A DNA stretch of 64,000 nucleotides from Microvirga aerilata (GTDB lineage: Bacteria > Pseudomonadota > Alphaproteobacteria > Rhizobiales > Beijerinckiaceae). Location: positions 1 through 64,000 of the forward strand of contig NZ_JAEQMY010000001.1 of the NCBI RefSeq assembly GCF_016743775.1, read 5' to 3'. Of this stretch, positions 1 through 9,460 are shown one piece after another (within the stretch, counting starts at the first letter, position 1; every line of letters starts with the position of its first letter). The notes under the pieces were generated by a model. The model did not search any database, had not been told where the DNA came from, and saw only the letters and a list, made by a program, of their open reading frames with translations. A program made the translations under genes and the position numbers.

Positions 1-101
1 CGCTGGCCCGCTTCTTCGGGCAGGAGCGTCAGGTAGGGCGCCACCAGCGCCCATTCCTCATCGGAGACATCGGAGGGGTAAGGTTTGCGAGCAGAGGTCA
101 T
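1..101 (-). CDS. IS5-family transposase, N-terminal fragment (runs off window)
   Basis: The minus strand from the ATG at 99-101 encodes a protein beginning MTSARKPYPSDVSDEEWALV, followed by APYLTLLPEEAGQ. This is the typical opening of IS402/IS5-type transposases (DUF4096 domain): an N-terminal DNA-binding segment that precedes a DDE nuclease. Only 33 codons are inside the window, so the catalytic domain cannot be seen and I cannot tell whether the enzyme is intact. It is the transposase of the element that interrupts the neighbouring RTX gene. Confidence 0.75.
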   Translation of the reverse strand, partial: MTSARKPYPSDVSDEEWALVAPYLTLLPEEAGQ

Positions 102-146
102 CCCGCCCCAACGGCTATGACCTCAAGACAGGTCCATAACAGTCTC
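1..146 (-). mobile_element. End of an IS5-family (IS427/IS402-like) insertion sequence, truncated by window edge
   Basis: The segment holds the 5' part of a transposase gene plus its upstream terminal region. The presumed element end is GAGACT on the minus strand (141-146). Just outside it lies CTAG/TA (146-149), a sequence often found at target sites of this family. The reading frame of an RTX-repeat gene is broken exactly here. The other end of the element lies outside the window, so a target duplication could not be confirmed. The boundary is inferred from the end of the RTX similarity. Confidence 0.65.
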
Positions 147-419
147 TAGGCCACCAGCAAGCGTGTCGCTGTCATTGCCGCCAAAAAGACTGTCATTGCC
201 CGTCCCGCCGGACAGAAGATCGTTCCCCGCGTCACCAGTTAGTTGATCGTTTCCGCCTGCGCCTTCCAGAGTATCGTCATGGACAGTGCCTCCTTCGGTT
301 TCGCTCGCATCGGTGCCGATCCATACTCTTCCCGGAGCTAAAGCGGTCATGCCATAAGCAAGCCGAGCCTGAACATCGTTGATCTGATCGTCACTGGTCC
401 ACATGCTCAGGACGCTCAT
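123..419 (-). pseudogene. RTX (hemolysin-type calcium-binding repeat) protein, cut by the IS element
   Basis: The ATG at 419 has a good ribosome-binding site (GGAG at 427-430, 7 nt away). About 55 residues without recognisable features are followed by at least three nonapeptide repeats of the GGxGxDxLx type (GGNDQLTG, AGNDLLSG, GTGNDSLFG). Such repeats bind calcium in type-I-secreted proteins. After GGL the frame enters the IS end and stops at 123. RTX proteins normally carry more repeats and a C-terminal secretion signal, so this is a 5' remnant. The rest may lie beyond the element. An upstream in-frame ATG at 437 is less likely because it lacks the Shine-Dalgarno motif. Confidence 0.7.
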
Positions 420-535
420 GGGGGGTCTCCGCATCAAATGTTATAAACTAACTATCATATCCTTCACTTTCCTGGTGAAGGCAAATATTTCTTCAGCCGA
501 TCCGATAATGGTCCAGCTGAGCCATAAGGCTTGCA

Positions 536-550
536 GAACACAGCAAGAAC
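536..550 (+). promoter_or_regulatory. LexA (SOS) box upstream of lexA
   Basis: GAACACAGCAAGAAC is an exact GAAC-N7-GAAC direct repeat, the LexA operator form known from Rhizobiales. It lies 60 nt before the lexA start. It also sits in the 17-nt spacer of a weak candidate promoter (TTGCAG at 531-536, TACCTT at 554-559). This supports autoregulation of lexA. Confidence 0.85.
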
Positions 551-609
551 GGCTACCTTGTTCCTGATTTGTTTCAGAATCGCCTTTTTCAAGGCAGTAA
601 GGGCCAGCC

Positions 610-1314
610 ATGCTGACGCGCAAACAGCACGAATTGCTCCGCTTCATTCATGAGCGGCTGCGTGAAACCGGGGTTCCGCCGTCCTTCGACGAGATGAAGG
701 ATGCGCTCGACCTCAAGTCCAAATCCGGCATTCACCGCCTGATCACGGCGCTCGAGGAGCGCGGCTTCATTCGCCGGCTGCCCAATCGGGCCCGGGCGCT
801 TGAGGTGATCCGCCTGCCGGAAAGCACCAGCGGTGCGGCAGGCCAGCGGCGCTTTACGCCGAGCGTGGTCGAAGGTGGCCTAGCCGGAAAAGCCAAGGCC
901 CCTCCTCAGCCGGCCGCCGACACGCGGGATCGCGAAATGTCGATCCCGGTCATGGGGCGGATTGCCGCCGGTACGCCGATTTCCGCGATCCAGACCCGCA
1001 GCCATTCCATCACCCTCTCGGGCGACTTCCTGGCTCAGGGCGATCATTTCGCCCTCGAAGTGCGTGGCGACTCGATGGTGGAGGCCGGCATTCTCGACGG
1101 CGACCTCGTGGTGATCCGCAAGCAGGACAATGCCAACACGGGCGACATCATCGTGGCTCTCATCGACGATGAGGAGGCGACCCTGAAGCGCTTCCGCCGC
1201 CGGGGCTCCTCCATTGCCCTGGAGGCCGCCAATCAGGCCTATGAGACCCGCGTTCTCGGTCCCGACCGGGTCAAGATCCAGGGCAAGCTGGTCAGTCTGG
1301 TTCGCCGGTACTGA
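610..1314 (+). CDS. lexA: LexA repressor, SOS response
   Basis: LexA represses DNA-damage genes and is inactivated by RecA-stimulated self-cleavage. The N-terminal winged helix (residues 1-65, [17 protein letters not shown] onward) matches LexA, and a linker leads to the S24-type peptidase domain. The cleavage bond is Ala120-Gly121 in GRIAAGTP. The catalytic Ser155 (GDSMVEAG) and Lys193 (TLKRF) are present. The length of 234 aa is normal for alphaproteobacteria. A LexA box upstream (536-550) indicates autoregulation. The 3' end overlaps that of the convergent comEC gene by 23 nt. Confidence 0.97.
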   Translation: MLTRKQHELLRFIHERLRETGVPPSFDEMKDALDLKSKSGIHRLITALEERGFIRRLPNRARALEVIRLPESTSGAAGQRRFTPSVVEGGLAGKAKAPPQPAADTRDREMSIPVMGRIAAGTPISAIQTRSHSITLSGDFLAQGDHFALEVRGDSMVEAGILDGDLVVIRKQDNANTGDIIVALIDDEEATLKRFRRRGSSIALEAANQAYETRVLGPDRVKIQGKLVSLVRRY

Positions 1315-3568
1315 TTTCCTCTTCGGGGAAATCCTGCTCGGGAATGGGTCGCGCCTGCCGCGGCCGCTCCCGAGCAGGCATTTCTTCGGCCCGGGGCACT
1401 CCGGCATTGAGCCAGGGCAGGCGCTCGCTCCCCTTTCTGACCGACCTCACCTCGACAGCCTCCGGCATGAAGCGGATTGTCGTCGCGCCGCGCGCGCTGA
1501 GCGCTGCAGAGTCCAGCAGAAAGCCTGTTTGACATGTAGGGGGCGCCTTGAGGCGCGTGATGATCACTGCTGCCCGGCGGCAGTCTTCGTCGAAAGCCGA
1601 TACGTGCTGAACGAAGGCGATCCACCGCTGACCTGCGGCGGCAACGACGCATCCGGCAGCGTCGCATAAGGCATCCTGTCTTAAACCCGCATCCTTGGCG
1701 CTCCTGCCGTCCCCATCGGCCCGCAGCCACTGCTCGGCCACGAATTCGGATGGTTTTCCCACAAGGGTCAGTTGCCCCTTGATGCTGCGGATCGCTGCCC
1801 CTGCCCCCTCCCGATCGATATAGATGTCGTACCGATCAGGGGCCGCGGCGAAGGCCAGTCCTGCCGCTCCAGGAAGCAGGGCAATCCAGCGAAGAGTGGA
1901 GGCCGGGATTGTCAGCACCAGCAGGGCTAGGCTCAGGAGAACAAGCGCACCGGCACTCAGGGCGGGCACGACGAGCGTCGAGCCGCTGAAGCCTCCAACC
2001 CAGGCGGAAACCTCGAGCACCTGCGAAACTGCCGCCCCCATGATCTGCCATATGGGGCGATCAAGTCCGAACGGATATGCCAGCACGCCGATAACGGCGG
2101 ATGGCATCACGACGAGGGAGACCAGCGGCAGGGCGAGCGCATTGCCGATGAGCCCATAGGGGTTGAGGCTTTGAAAATGATAAGCCGAGAACGGTGCCGT
2201 GGCGATGCTGGCGACCAAGGTCGTGGTCACGATGCCAAGCATCGCCTGTCCGACCCACCGAATGCCCCGCTCAAACAAGGTTGCGGGCAGCGCTTCCGTG
2301 CTACGCCGATGCATCAGCGGCACAAGCGCCATCATGGCAGCCACGGCGCCGAACGACATCTGGAAGCTCGGCCCCAGCAGGGCCTCCGGTTCGCGCGCCA
2401 GCACGATAATGGCTGCAATCGACAGGTTGCGCATGCTCAGGGCAGGACGGTCCGCCAGGACCGCGCCGAACATGACGAGCGTCATGATGAGCGAGCGCTC
2501 GGTCGCCACGTCGGAGCCGGAGAAGACGCAATAAACCGTTGCTCCGATCATCGCGGCAATGGCGGCGATCTTCTTGACCGGCCAGAGCAGGGCGAGACCG
2601 GGCGCGAGCGCCAGGACGGCGCGTACCAGCCAGAAGAAGGTGCCGGCTGCCAGCACCATGTGCAGCCCTGAGATCGACACGATGTGATAGATGCCGGCGC
2701 CTCGCAGAATGTCGTTCGTGGTCTCGCCGATGAGGCCGCGCTTGCCCGTTACGAGGGCTGCGCCGACACCCCCGGCGGCACCGCCGATGGACAGGGCGAT
2801 GCGCTGGGTCAGGGAATTGCGCGCCTCGTCCACCTGGGCTGCCAACCGCAGGGACCAGCCGGGCGGCATGGGCGGGTCAAGGCGGCGGACCGGTCCGGAA
2901 AAGGAGCCGACAGCCCCGATGCCCTTGAAATAGGCGTCGCGCGCGAAGTCGTATCCGCCCGGCCAGGCAGCCTGCGGCGGCGGAAGCAGGCGGGCCGTGC
3001 CGCCGATGAACAGGCCTGCCTGGAGCCCCTCCCCGTTGCGCACCGATATGCGCGCACGTGTCGGACGCTCCGCTTCCGGAACATCCTTCATGTCTACGAT
3101 GCGCAGGAGAAGCCGCTTACCCCCCTCACGATCCTCGACCGCTTCGATGAACCCCGTGAGCGGGACGATCATAACCCGTGACAGGACTGGAGCCGCCACG
3201 CTCCTGGTGCGGATGGCGCCGGCCGAGAACCCTGCGAAAACGGCAGCCACTGCGATCATGACCGAGAAGGCTGGCAGGCTGCGTCGAAGCGCGATGGCTG
3301 CGGAGGCATAGAGCGCAAGCGCTCCCAGGGGCGCCCACAGGGCCGGCTGCCCGTCGGCCTGGAAGAACAGGACCACGCCCAGGCCAAAGCAGACCGCGAT
3401 CCATGGAAACAGACGGCGCTGCTCGATCTCAAGACCGACATTCCGGGAAAGCCAGCCGCGCCCATCCAGCAGGCTCCAATCGACGCCTGCGCCCCCAGCC
3501 CAAGGCAAGGCTGCGGTCCGCGCGACACCGTGCGGGATCCTGCGGGTCTTTCCTCGGTTGTCTTCCAT
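1292..3568 (-). CDS. comEC: ComEC/Rec2-family DNA internalisation channel
   Basis: This is a predicted inner-membrane channel that moves single-stranded DNA into the cytoplasm during natural transformation. It is 758 aa with many hydrophobic segments. A DUF4131-like N-terminal region is followed by the competence domain with the signature VTGKRGLI...[10 protein letters not shown] at about residues 273-304. The long C-terminal part resembles the degenerate metallo-beta-lactamase-like domain of other family members, but I see no HxHxDH zinc motif, so nuclease activity is doubtful. It is transcribed divergently from gltX and runs tail-to-tail into lexA. Whether this organism is transformable cannot be told from one gene. 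Confidence 0.88.
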   Translation of the reverse strand: MEDNRGKTRRIPHGVARTAALPWAGGAGVDWSLLDGRGWLSRNVGLEIEQRRLFPWIAVCFGLGVVLFFQADGQPALWAPLGALALYASAAIALRRSLPAFSVMIAVAAVFAGFSAGAIRTRSVAAPVLSRVMIVPLTGFIEAVEDREGGKRLLLRIVDMKDVPEAERPTRARISVRNGEGLQAGLFIGGTARLLPPPQAAWPGGYDFARDAYFKGIGAVGSFSGPVRRLDPPMPPGWSLRLAAQVDEARNSLTQRIALSIGGAAGGVGAALVTGKRGLIGETTNDILRGAGIYHIVSISGLHMVLAAGTFFWLVRAVLALAPGLALLWPVKKIAAIAAMIGATVYCVFSGSDVATERSLIMTLVMFGAVLADRPALSMRNLSIAAIIVLAREPEALLGPSFQMSFGAVAAMMALVPLMHRRSTEALPATLFERGIRWVGQAMLGIVTTTLVASIATAPFSAYHFQSLNPYGLIGNALALPLVSLVVMPSAVIGVLAYPFGLDRPIWQIMGAAVSQVLEVSAWVGGFSGSTLVVPALSAGALVLLSLALLVLTIPASTLRWIALLPGAAGLAFAAAPDRYDIYIDREGAGAAIRSIKGQLTLVGKPSEFVAEQWLRADGDGRSAKDAGLRQDALCDAAGCVVAAAGQRWIAFVQHVSAFDEDCRRAAVIITRLKAPPTCQTGFLLDSAALSARGATTIRFMPEAVEVRSVRKGSERLPWLNAGVPRAEEMPARERPRQARPIPEQDFPEEEISTGEPD

Positions 3569-3706
3569 CGTGGCTTCGGCTTAACGCGGGTTCGGTTGCA
3601 TGTTAGACGAGCGCGCGCTCCGGCCCAAACCGCCCTGTGGATTGAGTCGGATACCGCCGCGGATCAAGAGCCGCGCGACCCAGTTTTTAGTCAAGGTTCC
3701 CCTGCG

Positions 3707-5134
3707 ATGACCGTTGTCACCCGCTTTGCCCCCTCTCCCACCGGCTTTCTGCATATCGGAGGCGGACGCACAGCCCTGTTCAACTGGCTTTATGCCAAGC
3801 GGCATGGCGGCAAGATGCTGTTGCGCATCGAAGACACGGACCGGGAACGCTCCACGGATGCGGCCATCACGGCGATCCTCGACGGGCTGAAATGGCTCGG
3901 CCTCGATTGGGACGGGGATGTGGTCTACCAGTTCTCCCGCGCCGCCCGTCACAAGGAAGTGGCCGAGAGCCTGCTGGCGCAGGGCCGCGCCTATTATTGC
4001 TACGCGTCCCAGCAGGAGCTCGAGGAGATGCGCGAGGCCGCCCGCCGGGAGGGTCGTCCCCTGCGCTATGACGGCCGCTGGCGCGACCGCGATCCGTCGG
4101 AAGCTCCCGAGGGCGTGAAGCCCGTCATCCGGCTGAAGGCGCCTACCGAGGGCGAGACGATTGTCGAGGACGAGGTGCAGGGCCGCGTCGTCTGGCAGAA
4201 CAAGGATCTCGACGATCTCGTTCTCCTGCGCTCGGACGGAACGCCCACCTACATGCTCGCCGTTGTGGTGGACGATCACGACATGGACGTGACCCATGTC
4301 ATCCGCGGCGACGACCATCTGACCAATGCCGCGCGGCAGACGCAGATCTATCAGGCCCTGGGCTGGAGCGTGCCGAAGATGGCGCATATCCCGCTCATCC
4401 ATGGACCGGACGGCGCCAAGCTGTCCAAGCGCCATGGCGCATTGGGCGTCGAGGCCTATCGCAGCCTGGGCTATCTGCCCACGGCCTTGCGCAACTACCT
4501 CGTACGCCTCGGCTGGAGCCATGGCGACCAGGAGATCTTTTCCACGCAGGAGATGATCGACGCCTTCGATCTGGGAAGCATCGGCCGCTCGCCGGCGCGG
4601 TTCGACTTCGCCAAGCTGGAGAACCTCAACGGGCATTACATGCGCCAGGCGAATGATGAGGATCTGATCGCGGCGATCGAGGAGATCCTGCCCGAGATCG
4701 GCGATGAGCGCGGCATCGGTGCCCCCCTTGTTCCCGCCCTGCGCGAGAAGCTGACGGCGGCCATGCCGGGCTTGAAGGAGCGCGCCAAGACGCTCGTGGA
4801 GCTGCTCGACAGCGCCTACTACCTCTACGCCCAGCGTCCGCTGCGTCTGGACGAGAAGGCTGCAAGCCTGCTTTCGGATGGGCGCTCGCGCCTTGCCGGC
4901 GTCGCCGAGAGGCTCGAAGCAGTCTCAGAGTGGTCGGCCCAGAGCGTGGAGGCGGTCGTGCGTGAGCATGCGGAGGCCATCGGCGTGAAGCTCGGGCAGG
5001 TGGCCCAACCGCTCCGGGCGGCGCTCACGGGGCGCGCCACCTCACCCGGCCTCTTCGACGTGATGGCGGTGCTCGGCAAAGAGGAAACCCTGTTGCGTCT
5101 GCGTGACCAATTGAAGGATGCGCCTGCTGCATAG
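3707..5134 (+). CDS. gltX: Glutamyl-tRNA synthetase
   Basis: It charges tRNA-Glu (and in many alphaproteobacteria also tRNA-Gln) with glutamate. It is a class-I synthetase of 475 aa. The HIGH-type motif reads HIGGG at residues 16-20 and the KMSKS-type motif reads KLSKR at 238-242. The start at 3707 ([13 protein letters not shown]) is set by homology, because the open frame extends upstream with no similarity. The C-terminal anticodon-binding helical domain is present. The stop codon lies inside a perfect hairpin (5118-5143). Confidence 0.97.
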   Translation: MTVVTRFAPSPTGFLHIGGGRTALFNWLYAKRHGGKMLLRIEDTDRERSTDAAITAILDGLKWLGLDWDGDVVYQFSRAARHKEVAESLLAQGRAYYCYASQQELEEMREAARREGRPLRYDGRWRDRDPSEAPEGVKPVIRLKAPTEGETIVEDEVQGRVVWQNKDLDDLVLLRSDGTPTYMLAVVVDDHDMDVTHVIRGDDHLTNAARQTQIYQALGWSVPKMAHIPLIHGPDGAKLSKRHGALGVEAYRSLGYLPTALRNYLVRLGWSHGDQEIFSTQEMIDAFDLGSIGRSPARFDFAKLENLNGHYMRQANDEDLIAAIEEILPEIGDERGIGAPLVPALREKLTAAMPGLKERAKTLVELLDSAYYLYAQRPLRLDEKAASLLSDGRSRLAGVAERLEAVSEWSAQSVEAVVREHAEAIGVKLGQVAQPLRAALTGRATSPGLFDVMAVLGKEETLLRLRDQLKDAPAA

Positions 5135-5143
5135 CAGGCGCAT
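5118..5143 (+). terminator. Hairpin embedding the gltX stop codon
   Basis: A perfect 11-bp stem (ATGCGCCTGCT at 5118-5128, complement at 5133-5143) with a GCAT tetraloop contains the TAG stop of gltX. Only a weak T-rich stretch follows (TCTCACCTTTAG), so it may be a weak intrinsic terminator or an RNA-stabilising 3' end rather than a strong terminator. Confidence 0.55.
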
Positions 5144-5308
5144 TCTCACCTTTAGACGCGCTTGCCCCGTTCATACGGATAAGCTAACCCCAAGCCATCA
5201 TCTCAAACCGACCGGCCAACCTCGGTTCGGCAACCTGCCCGGAGGCCTTCTCCGATCCAACGGTTGCTCTAGGTTATGCCCGGCCTCCTGTTGAAAGGGC
5301 CAAGACGA

Positions 5309-6601
5309 ATGAGTTCCGAGACCAGCACACTCACAGTCGACAACAAGCCCGTCGATCTGGCGGTCAAAGAGGGCACCATCGGCCCCAGCGTCATCGACAT
5401 TTCCAAGCTCTACGGCCAGACCGGGATGTTCACCTACGATCCCGGTTTCACCTCGACCGCAAGCTGCGAGTCCAAGATCACCTATATCGACGGCGACAAG
5501 GGTGTCCTCCTGTATCGCGGCTATCCCATCGAGCAGCTTGCCGAGCACGGCGACTTCCTCGAGACCTGCTACCTGCTCCTTTACGGAGAGCTGCCGACTG
5601 CAGCCCAGAAGGCGGATTTCGATTACCGCGTCACGCGCCACACCATGGTGCACGACCAGATGAACCGGTTCTTCACCGGCTTCCGCCGCGATGCCCACCC
5701 GATGGCCATCATGGTGGCCTGCGTGGGTGCGCTGTCGGCCTTCTACCACGACTCCACCGACATCTCGGATCCGCACCAGCGCATGGTGGCCTCCATGCGC
5801 ATGATCGCCAAGATGCCGACGCTCGCTGCCATGGCCTACAAGTACCATGTCGGCCAGCCCTTCGTGTATCCGCAGAACGACCTGGACTACACCTCCAACT
5901 TCCTGCGCATGTGCTTTGCGGTGCCGGCAGAGGAGTACAAGGTCAACCCGGTGCTCTCGCGGGCGCTGGACCGGATCTTCATCCTCCACGCCGATCATGA
6001 GCAGAACGCCTCGACCTCCACGGTGCGCCTGGCCGGCTCTTCCGGCGCGAACCCCTTCGCCTGCATCGCGGCCGGCATCGCCTGCCTCTGGGGTCCCGCC
6101 CATGGCGGCGCCAACGAGGCCGCTTTGAAGATGCTGGAGGAGATCGGCACGCCGGATCGCATTCCGGAATACATCGCCAAGGCGAAGGACAAGAACGATC
6201 CGTTCCGCCTGATGGGCTTCGGCCACCGGGTCTACAAGAACTACGACCCGCGCGCCCGCATCATGCAGAAGACCACCCACGAGGTGCTCAACGAGCTCGG
6301 CATCAAGGACGATCCGCTCCTCGACGTTGCCGTGGAGCTCGAGCAGATCGCCCTGAAAGACGAGTACTTCGTCGAGAAGAAGCTCTACCCGAACATCGAT
6401 TTCTATTCGGGCATCACGCTGAAGGCGATGGGCTTCCCCACCTCCATGTTCACGGTGCTGTTCGCGCTGGCCCGTACGGTCGGTTGGATTGCTCAGTGGA
6501 GCGAGATGATCGAAGATCCGTCCCAGCGCATTGGCCGGCCGCGCCAGCTCTATGTGGGCGAGCCTCAGCGCGACTACGTGACGGTCGCACAACGCGGGTA
6601 A
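5309..6601 (+). CDS. gltA: Citrate synthase (type II)
   Basis: It condenses acetyl-CoA and oxaloacetate into citrate at the entry of the TCA cycle. It is 430 aa, the usual size for the hexameric type of Gram-negative bacteria. The catalytic residues are visible: His230 in [10 protein letters not shown], His306 in [10 protein letters not shown] and Asp364 in PNIDFYSG. The start at ATG 5309 gives [13 protein letters not shown], as in relatives, preceded by a GAAAGG site. It is followed by a strong bidirectional terminator. Confidence 0.97.
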   Translation: MSSETSTLTVDNKPVDLAVKEGTIGPSVIDISKLYGQTGMFTYDPGFTSTASCESKITYIDGDKGVLLYRGYPIEQLAEHGDFLETCYLLLYGELPTAAQKADFDYRVTRHTMVHDQMNRFFTGFRRDAHPMAIMVACVGALSAFYHDSTDISDPHQRMVASMRMIAKMPTLAAMAYKYHVGQPFVYPQNDLDYTSNFLRMCFAVPAEEYKVNPVLSRALDRIFILHADHEQNASTSTVRLAGSSGANPFACIAAGIACLWGPAHGGANEAALKMLEEIGTPDRIPEYIAKAKDKNDPFRLMGFGHRVYKNYDPRARIMQKTTHEVLNELGIKDDPLLDVAVELEQIALKDEYFVEKKLYPNIDFYSGITLKAMGFPTSMFTVLFALARTVGWIAQWSEMIEDPSQRIGRPRQLYVGEPQRDYVTVAQRG

Positions 6602-6620
6602 AAGCGTCTGAACCGAGAAG

Positions 6621-6647
6621 AAAAAGGGGCCGAAGGGCCCCTTTTTT
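6621..6647. terminator. Bidirectional intrinsic terminator between gltA and the 6686 ORF
   Basis: An 11-bp stem (AAAAAGGGGCC at 6621-6631 with GGCCCCTTTTT at 6636-6646) has a GAAG loop. T-runs flank it on both strands, so it can stop gltA from the left and the convergent unknown gene from the right. Confidence 0.9.
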
Positions 6648-6685
6648 CATGCCGGCGCATCACATAATCTAAGGAGTTATAAGTT

Positions 6686-7297
6686 TTATTTGAGCCGGCC
6701 ATCTAGAAGCATCTTAGCGCACTTTTCATAGACATCGAAAACAGCATCCCTAATAGGGGATAATTCGTACTTTTCGCCAAAAAGCACGAAGATTTCCTCG
6801 TCAGGATCTACCATCTTGAAAATATGTCGAATTACGTCATCAGCTAACTTGTGAGTGTTTACCAACGGGGTTGGAAAGAATGAGCCAACCCGGTCTACAA
6901 GAAGAAAACTGTCAAGACGCTCATCGTAGTGCTCTATAGCGTTGCGCAAGCTCCGAGAATACAGTGGGCATCTTTCATCCAGACCGAAAGCACCCCGAAG
7001 CGCCGCACCTCTTGCCTCTCGAAGTGGGTCTCCTTTCTTACTCAAGATAGGCCAGAAGAACCTAGATAGAGCAGCGGCGTGTGTAAGCGCCTCTTGGACG
7101 ATAGCCACTATAATCGTCGGACTTTCGTATTCCTCAACAGCAATTTTGTACCGCTCGAATGCATTTGCAGAGCAATCTGCAGCGTACATAACCGAGTGGA
7201 TGTAAAACGCTTCATACTGAGGAAGAATGCCACTGTACTGAGAAGCGACAAATTTTCGCCGCTCATTTATTTCTTCGTTAGAGAGGGAGTTGCTCAT
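6686..7297 (-). CDS. Unknown 203-aa protein with an R-x4-H (HEPN-like) motif
   Basis: I do not recognise a named family. The protein looks mostly alpha-helical and has no signal peptide. Residues 118-123 read RNAIEH, followed by YDERLD. An R-x4-6-H motif in a helical protein is the hallmark of HEPN domains, many of which are RNases in toxin-antitoxin or abortive-infection systems; here the assignment is only suggestive. The gene is visibly AT-richer than its neighbours and sits alone between the convergent gltA and the end of lpxB, which are often adjacent in related genomes. That suggests horizontal insertion. No antitoxin-like partner is visible. Confidence 0.6.
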   Translation of the reverse strand: MSNSLSNEEINERRKFVASQYSGILPQYEAFYIHSVMYAADCSANAFERYKIAVEEYESPTIIVAIVQEALTHAAALSRFFWPILSKKGDPLREARGAALRGAFGLDERCPLYSRSLRNAIEHYDERLDSFLLVDRVGSFFPTPLVNTHKLADDVIRHIFKMVDPDEEIFVLFGEKYELSPIRDAVFDVYEKCAKMLLDGRLK

Positions 7298-7419
7298 TTC
7301 AAAGCGGTAGCAGTGGAGTGCTTGTATTTTTTCAGCTTAGGAGCTTACAGAAGTTCTTCTGAAAGGACAGCAATTTACCTCCCGAATTTTTGGCTACGTC
7401 CGTAAGCTTTCCACGTTGC

Positions 7420-8604
7420 TTACGTTCCTGCCCTGTGCGTCACCGACAATACCTCTTCGACAATCCGGGCCGCCCGCTCGCTCGGGGTCTCGCTGCCAAT
7501 TTTCATTAGGGTGTCGAGCTTGCCGAAGGCGTCCAGCTGCCGTTGACGCTCCGGCGTATCTTCGAGAAGCGGGAGGAGGGAATCGGCGAGCTTCTCCGGT
7601 GTGCAGTCCCACTGGATCAACTCCGGCACGACGTTCTCGCCCAGAACAAGATTGGTCAGCACGATGGAAGGCGCCTTGATGAGATATTTCAGCACCTCCT
7701 CGATCTTCGATACCCGGTAGGCCACCACCATCGGCACACCTGAGAGCCCGAGTTCGAGGGTCACGGTGCCGGAAGCCGCAAGTGCGGCATCGGCCTTGCG
7801 GAACGCGGCCCACTTGGCAGCCTCGCCTTCGACGATCTGCGGCTTCACGCTCCAGGCTTGCGCCCGCGTTCTGATCTCCTCGGCCACATGGGAAACGGCC
7901 GGGATCGTCACCTCGAAGGGACGCGGCGAGCGCTCCTTCAGAAGCGCGAGAGCCTCGCCGAAGGGTCCCATGAGACGGCTGACCTCCGAGCGTCGGCTGC
8001 CTGGGAGCACGAGCAAGCTGAGAGGCCCCTCCAGGGTGCTGGTGCGTTCACCGGGAGCCGGCCTGATCTCGTCCAGGCGCTCGATGAGCGGGTGCCCCAC
8101 ATAGGTCGTGGGCGGTCCGCCCAGGCGCCGGTGCGCATCCGGCTCGAAGGGAAGCAGGGCAAGGAGGTGATCCACATAGGCCCTCATCTTAGGGGCCCGA
8201 CCGGGCCTCCAGGCCCACACGGAGGGGCTGACGTAATCGATGACGGGAATTGCCGGAGCCCGCTGCCGGACGGCCTTCGCCACACGGTGAGTGAAATCCG
8301 GGCTGTCGATGATCACGAGCATGTCGGGCTTTGCCTCGATCACCGCATCGACCGTAAACCTGATGCGCTTGAGGATTGTGGGCAGGCGGGCAATCACGGC
8401 GGAAATGCCCATGACGGCGATGTCTTCCAGAGGAAAAAGGCTGCTCAAGCCCTCCTTCGCCATGGCATGTCCGCCGACGCCGCCAAAACGGAGACGGTCG
8501 CTCCCCAGCCGCGCCTTCAGGGAGCGCATGAGCTTTGCCCCGAGCTGATCGCCCGATTCCTCGCCTGATACGATCCAGATCGTCAGCGGCGTCTTCTCAG
8601 CCAA
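7420..8604 (-). CDS. lpxB: Lipid-A-disaccharide synthase
   Basis: It joins UDP-2,3-diacylglucosamine and lipid X into the lipid A disaccharide at the inner membrane (glycosyltransferase family 19). The protein of 394 aa begins at a TTG (8602-8604) and reads MAEKTPLTIWIVSGEESGDQ. The start is supported by a GGAGAAGG site just upstream and by the match of length and N-terminus to LpxB. It overlaps the lpxI stop by 8 nt, which implies translational coupling. Family motifs SGEESGDQLGA, IDSPDFT, YVSPSVWAW and LPGSRRSEV are visible. Confidence 0.95.
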   Translation of the reverse strand: MAEKTPLTIWIVSGEESGDQLGAKLMRSLKARLGSDRLRFGGVGGHAMAKEGLSSLFPLEDIAVMGISAVIARLPTILKRIRFTVDAVIEAKPDMLVIIDSPDFTHRVAKAVRQRAPAIPVIDYVSPSVWAWRPGRAPKMRAYVDHLLALLPFEPDAHRRLGGPPTTYVGHPLIERLDEIRPAPGERTSTLEGPLSLLVLPGSRRSEVSRLMGPFGEALALLKERSPRPFEVTIPAVSHVAEEIRTRAQAWSVKPQIVEGEAAKWAAFRKADAALAASGTVTLELGLSGVPMVVAYRVSKIEEVLKYLIKAPSIVLTNLVLGENVVPELIQWDCTPEKLADSLLPLLEDTPERQRQLDAFGKLDTLMKIGSETPSERAARIVEEVLSVTHRAGT

Positions 8605-9460
8605 AAGCCTTCTCCATCCAGGGCAGGTCGACCGCCACGAGGAACAAGCCCAGGCGATCGGCAGTGTGCATGGTTTCCGCCTGCTCCAGCACGAAGGTGG
8701 AGCCTGCCCCGATGGCGATGCCCGAAAGGCCCGCTCGGCTTGCCTCGACCACGGTCCTGGGCCCGATGGTCGGCATGTCGACCCGCAGATCCTGGCCCCG
8801 CTTCGCCGCCTTGATGAGCACCCCGCCCTCCTCCCGGCGGCGCATGCCAAACCAGGATTGCCGCAAGCCCCTGACCCGGCGCAGCATCCGGTCGGTGCCC
8901 TCGGGGCCTTCGATGGCGAGAACATGCCGGCGGTCCACAACGGCCCCCTGGCCGATGTCGAAGGCGGAGAGGGAGGCGAGAAGGTCGAGCCCGACCGTGA
9001 CGGCCTCTCGGTCGTCCGCTCTCGGCTGCAGCGCGCCGCTCAACGAGGGCGGCGCCACGAGGTCAGGCGCCAGCTCATGGGCTCCGACCACACGATGGCC
9101 GCGCTCCTCGAGCAGCATCACGGCCCCGCGCAACACCTGGTCGTCCCCACGGGCGATGACGTCCCTCACCTCCTGCCGGTTGCGCAGGGCCGAATAGGCC
9201 CCGAGCAGGGCGGAGAAGCCCGGCCGGCGTACGGCTCCGACAAGGGAGACGGCGCGGGGCTGCCACCCTTCCAGGGTGCTCATGATGGTTTTCAGGTCGA
9301 GAAGATCGACGCTCGCATGGGCGCGACGGCGCAGCTCCGGCAGAGCGAAGCCGCGAAAGGCCAGCACACGGTACTCCTGTCCCGTCCGCTCGAGATGGTT
9401 CACGAGTTGGATGGGAAGCTGCCCGGCCCCGGCGAGTATCGCAATCGGGCCCGCCGGCAT
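8597..9460 (-). CDS. lpxI: UDP-2,3-diacylglucosamine pyrophosphatase LpxI
   Basis: It hydrolyses UDP-2,3-diacylglucosamine to lipid X and UMP, the step done by LpxH in E. coli. The 287-aa protein starts MPAGPIAILAGAGQLP, typical of LpxI (DUF1009). A conserved C-terminal region contains GPRTVVEASRAGLSGIAI and ends near DLPWMEKAFG. Its ATG overlaps the lpxA stop (TAATG) and its end overlaps lpxB, so it sits within a tightly coupled lipid A operon. Confidence 0.95.
   Translation of the reverse strand: MPAGPIAILAGAGQLPIQLVNHLERTGQEYRVLAFRGFALPELRRRAHASVDLLDLKTIMSTLEGWQPRAVSLVGAVRRPGFSALLGAYSALRNRQEVRDVIARGDDQVLRGAVMLLEERGHRVVGAHELAPDLVAPPSLSGALQPRADDREAVTVGLDLLASLSAFDIGQGAVVDRRHVLAIEGPEGTDRMLRRVRGLRQSWFGMRRREEGGVLIKAAKRGQDLRVDMPTIGPRTVVEASRAGLSGIAIGAGSTFVLEQAETMHTADRLGLFLVAVDLPWMEKAFG

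Noticed and set aside
441..647. 68-codon minus-strand frame between the RTX remnant and lexA
   Set aside because: It covers the lexA promoter and SOS box, has no similarity and no binding site.
7402..7423. GTAAGC/GCTTAC inverted repeat at the lpxB stop
   Set aside because: Only 6 bp with a 10-nt loop and no T-run; not a convincing terminator.
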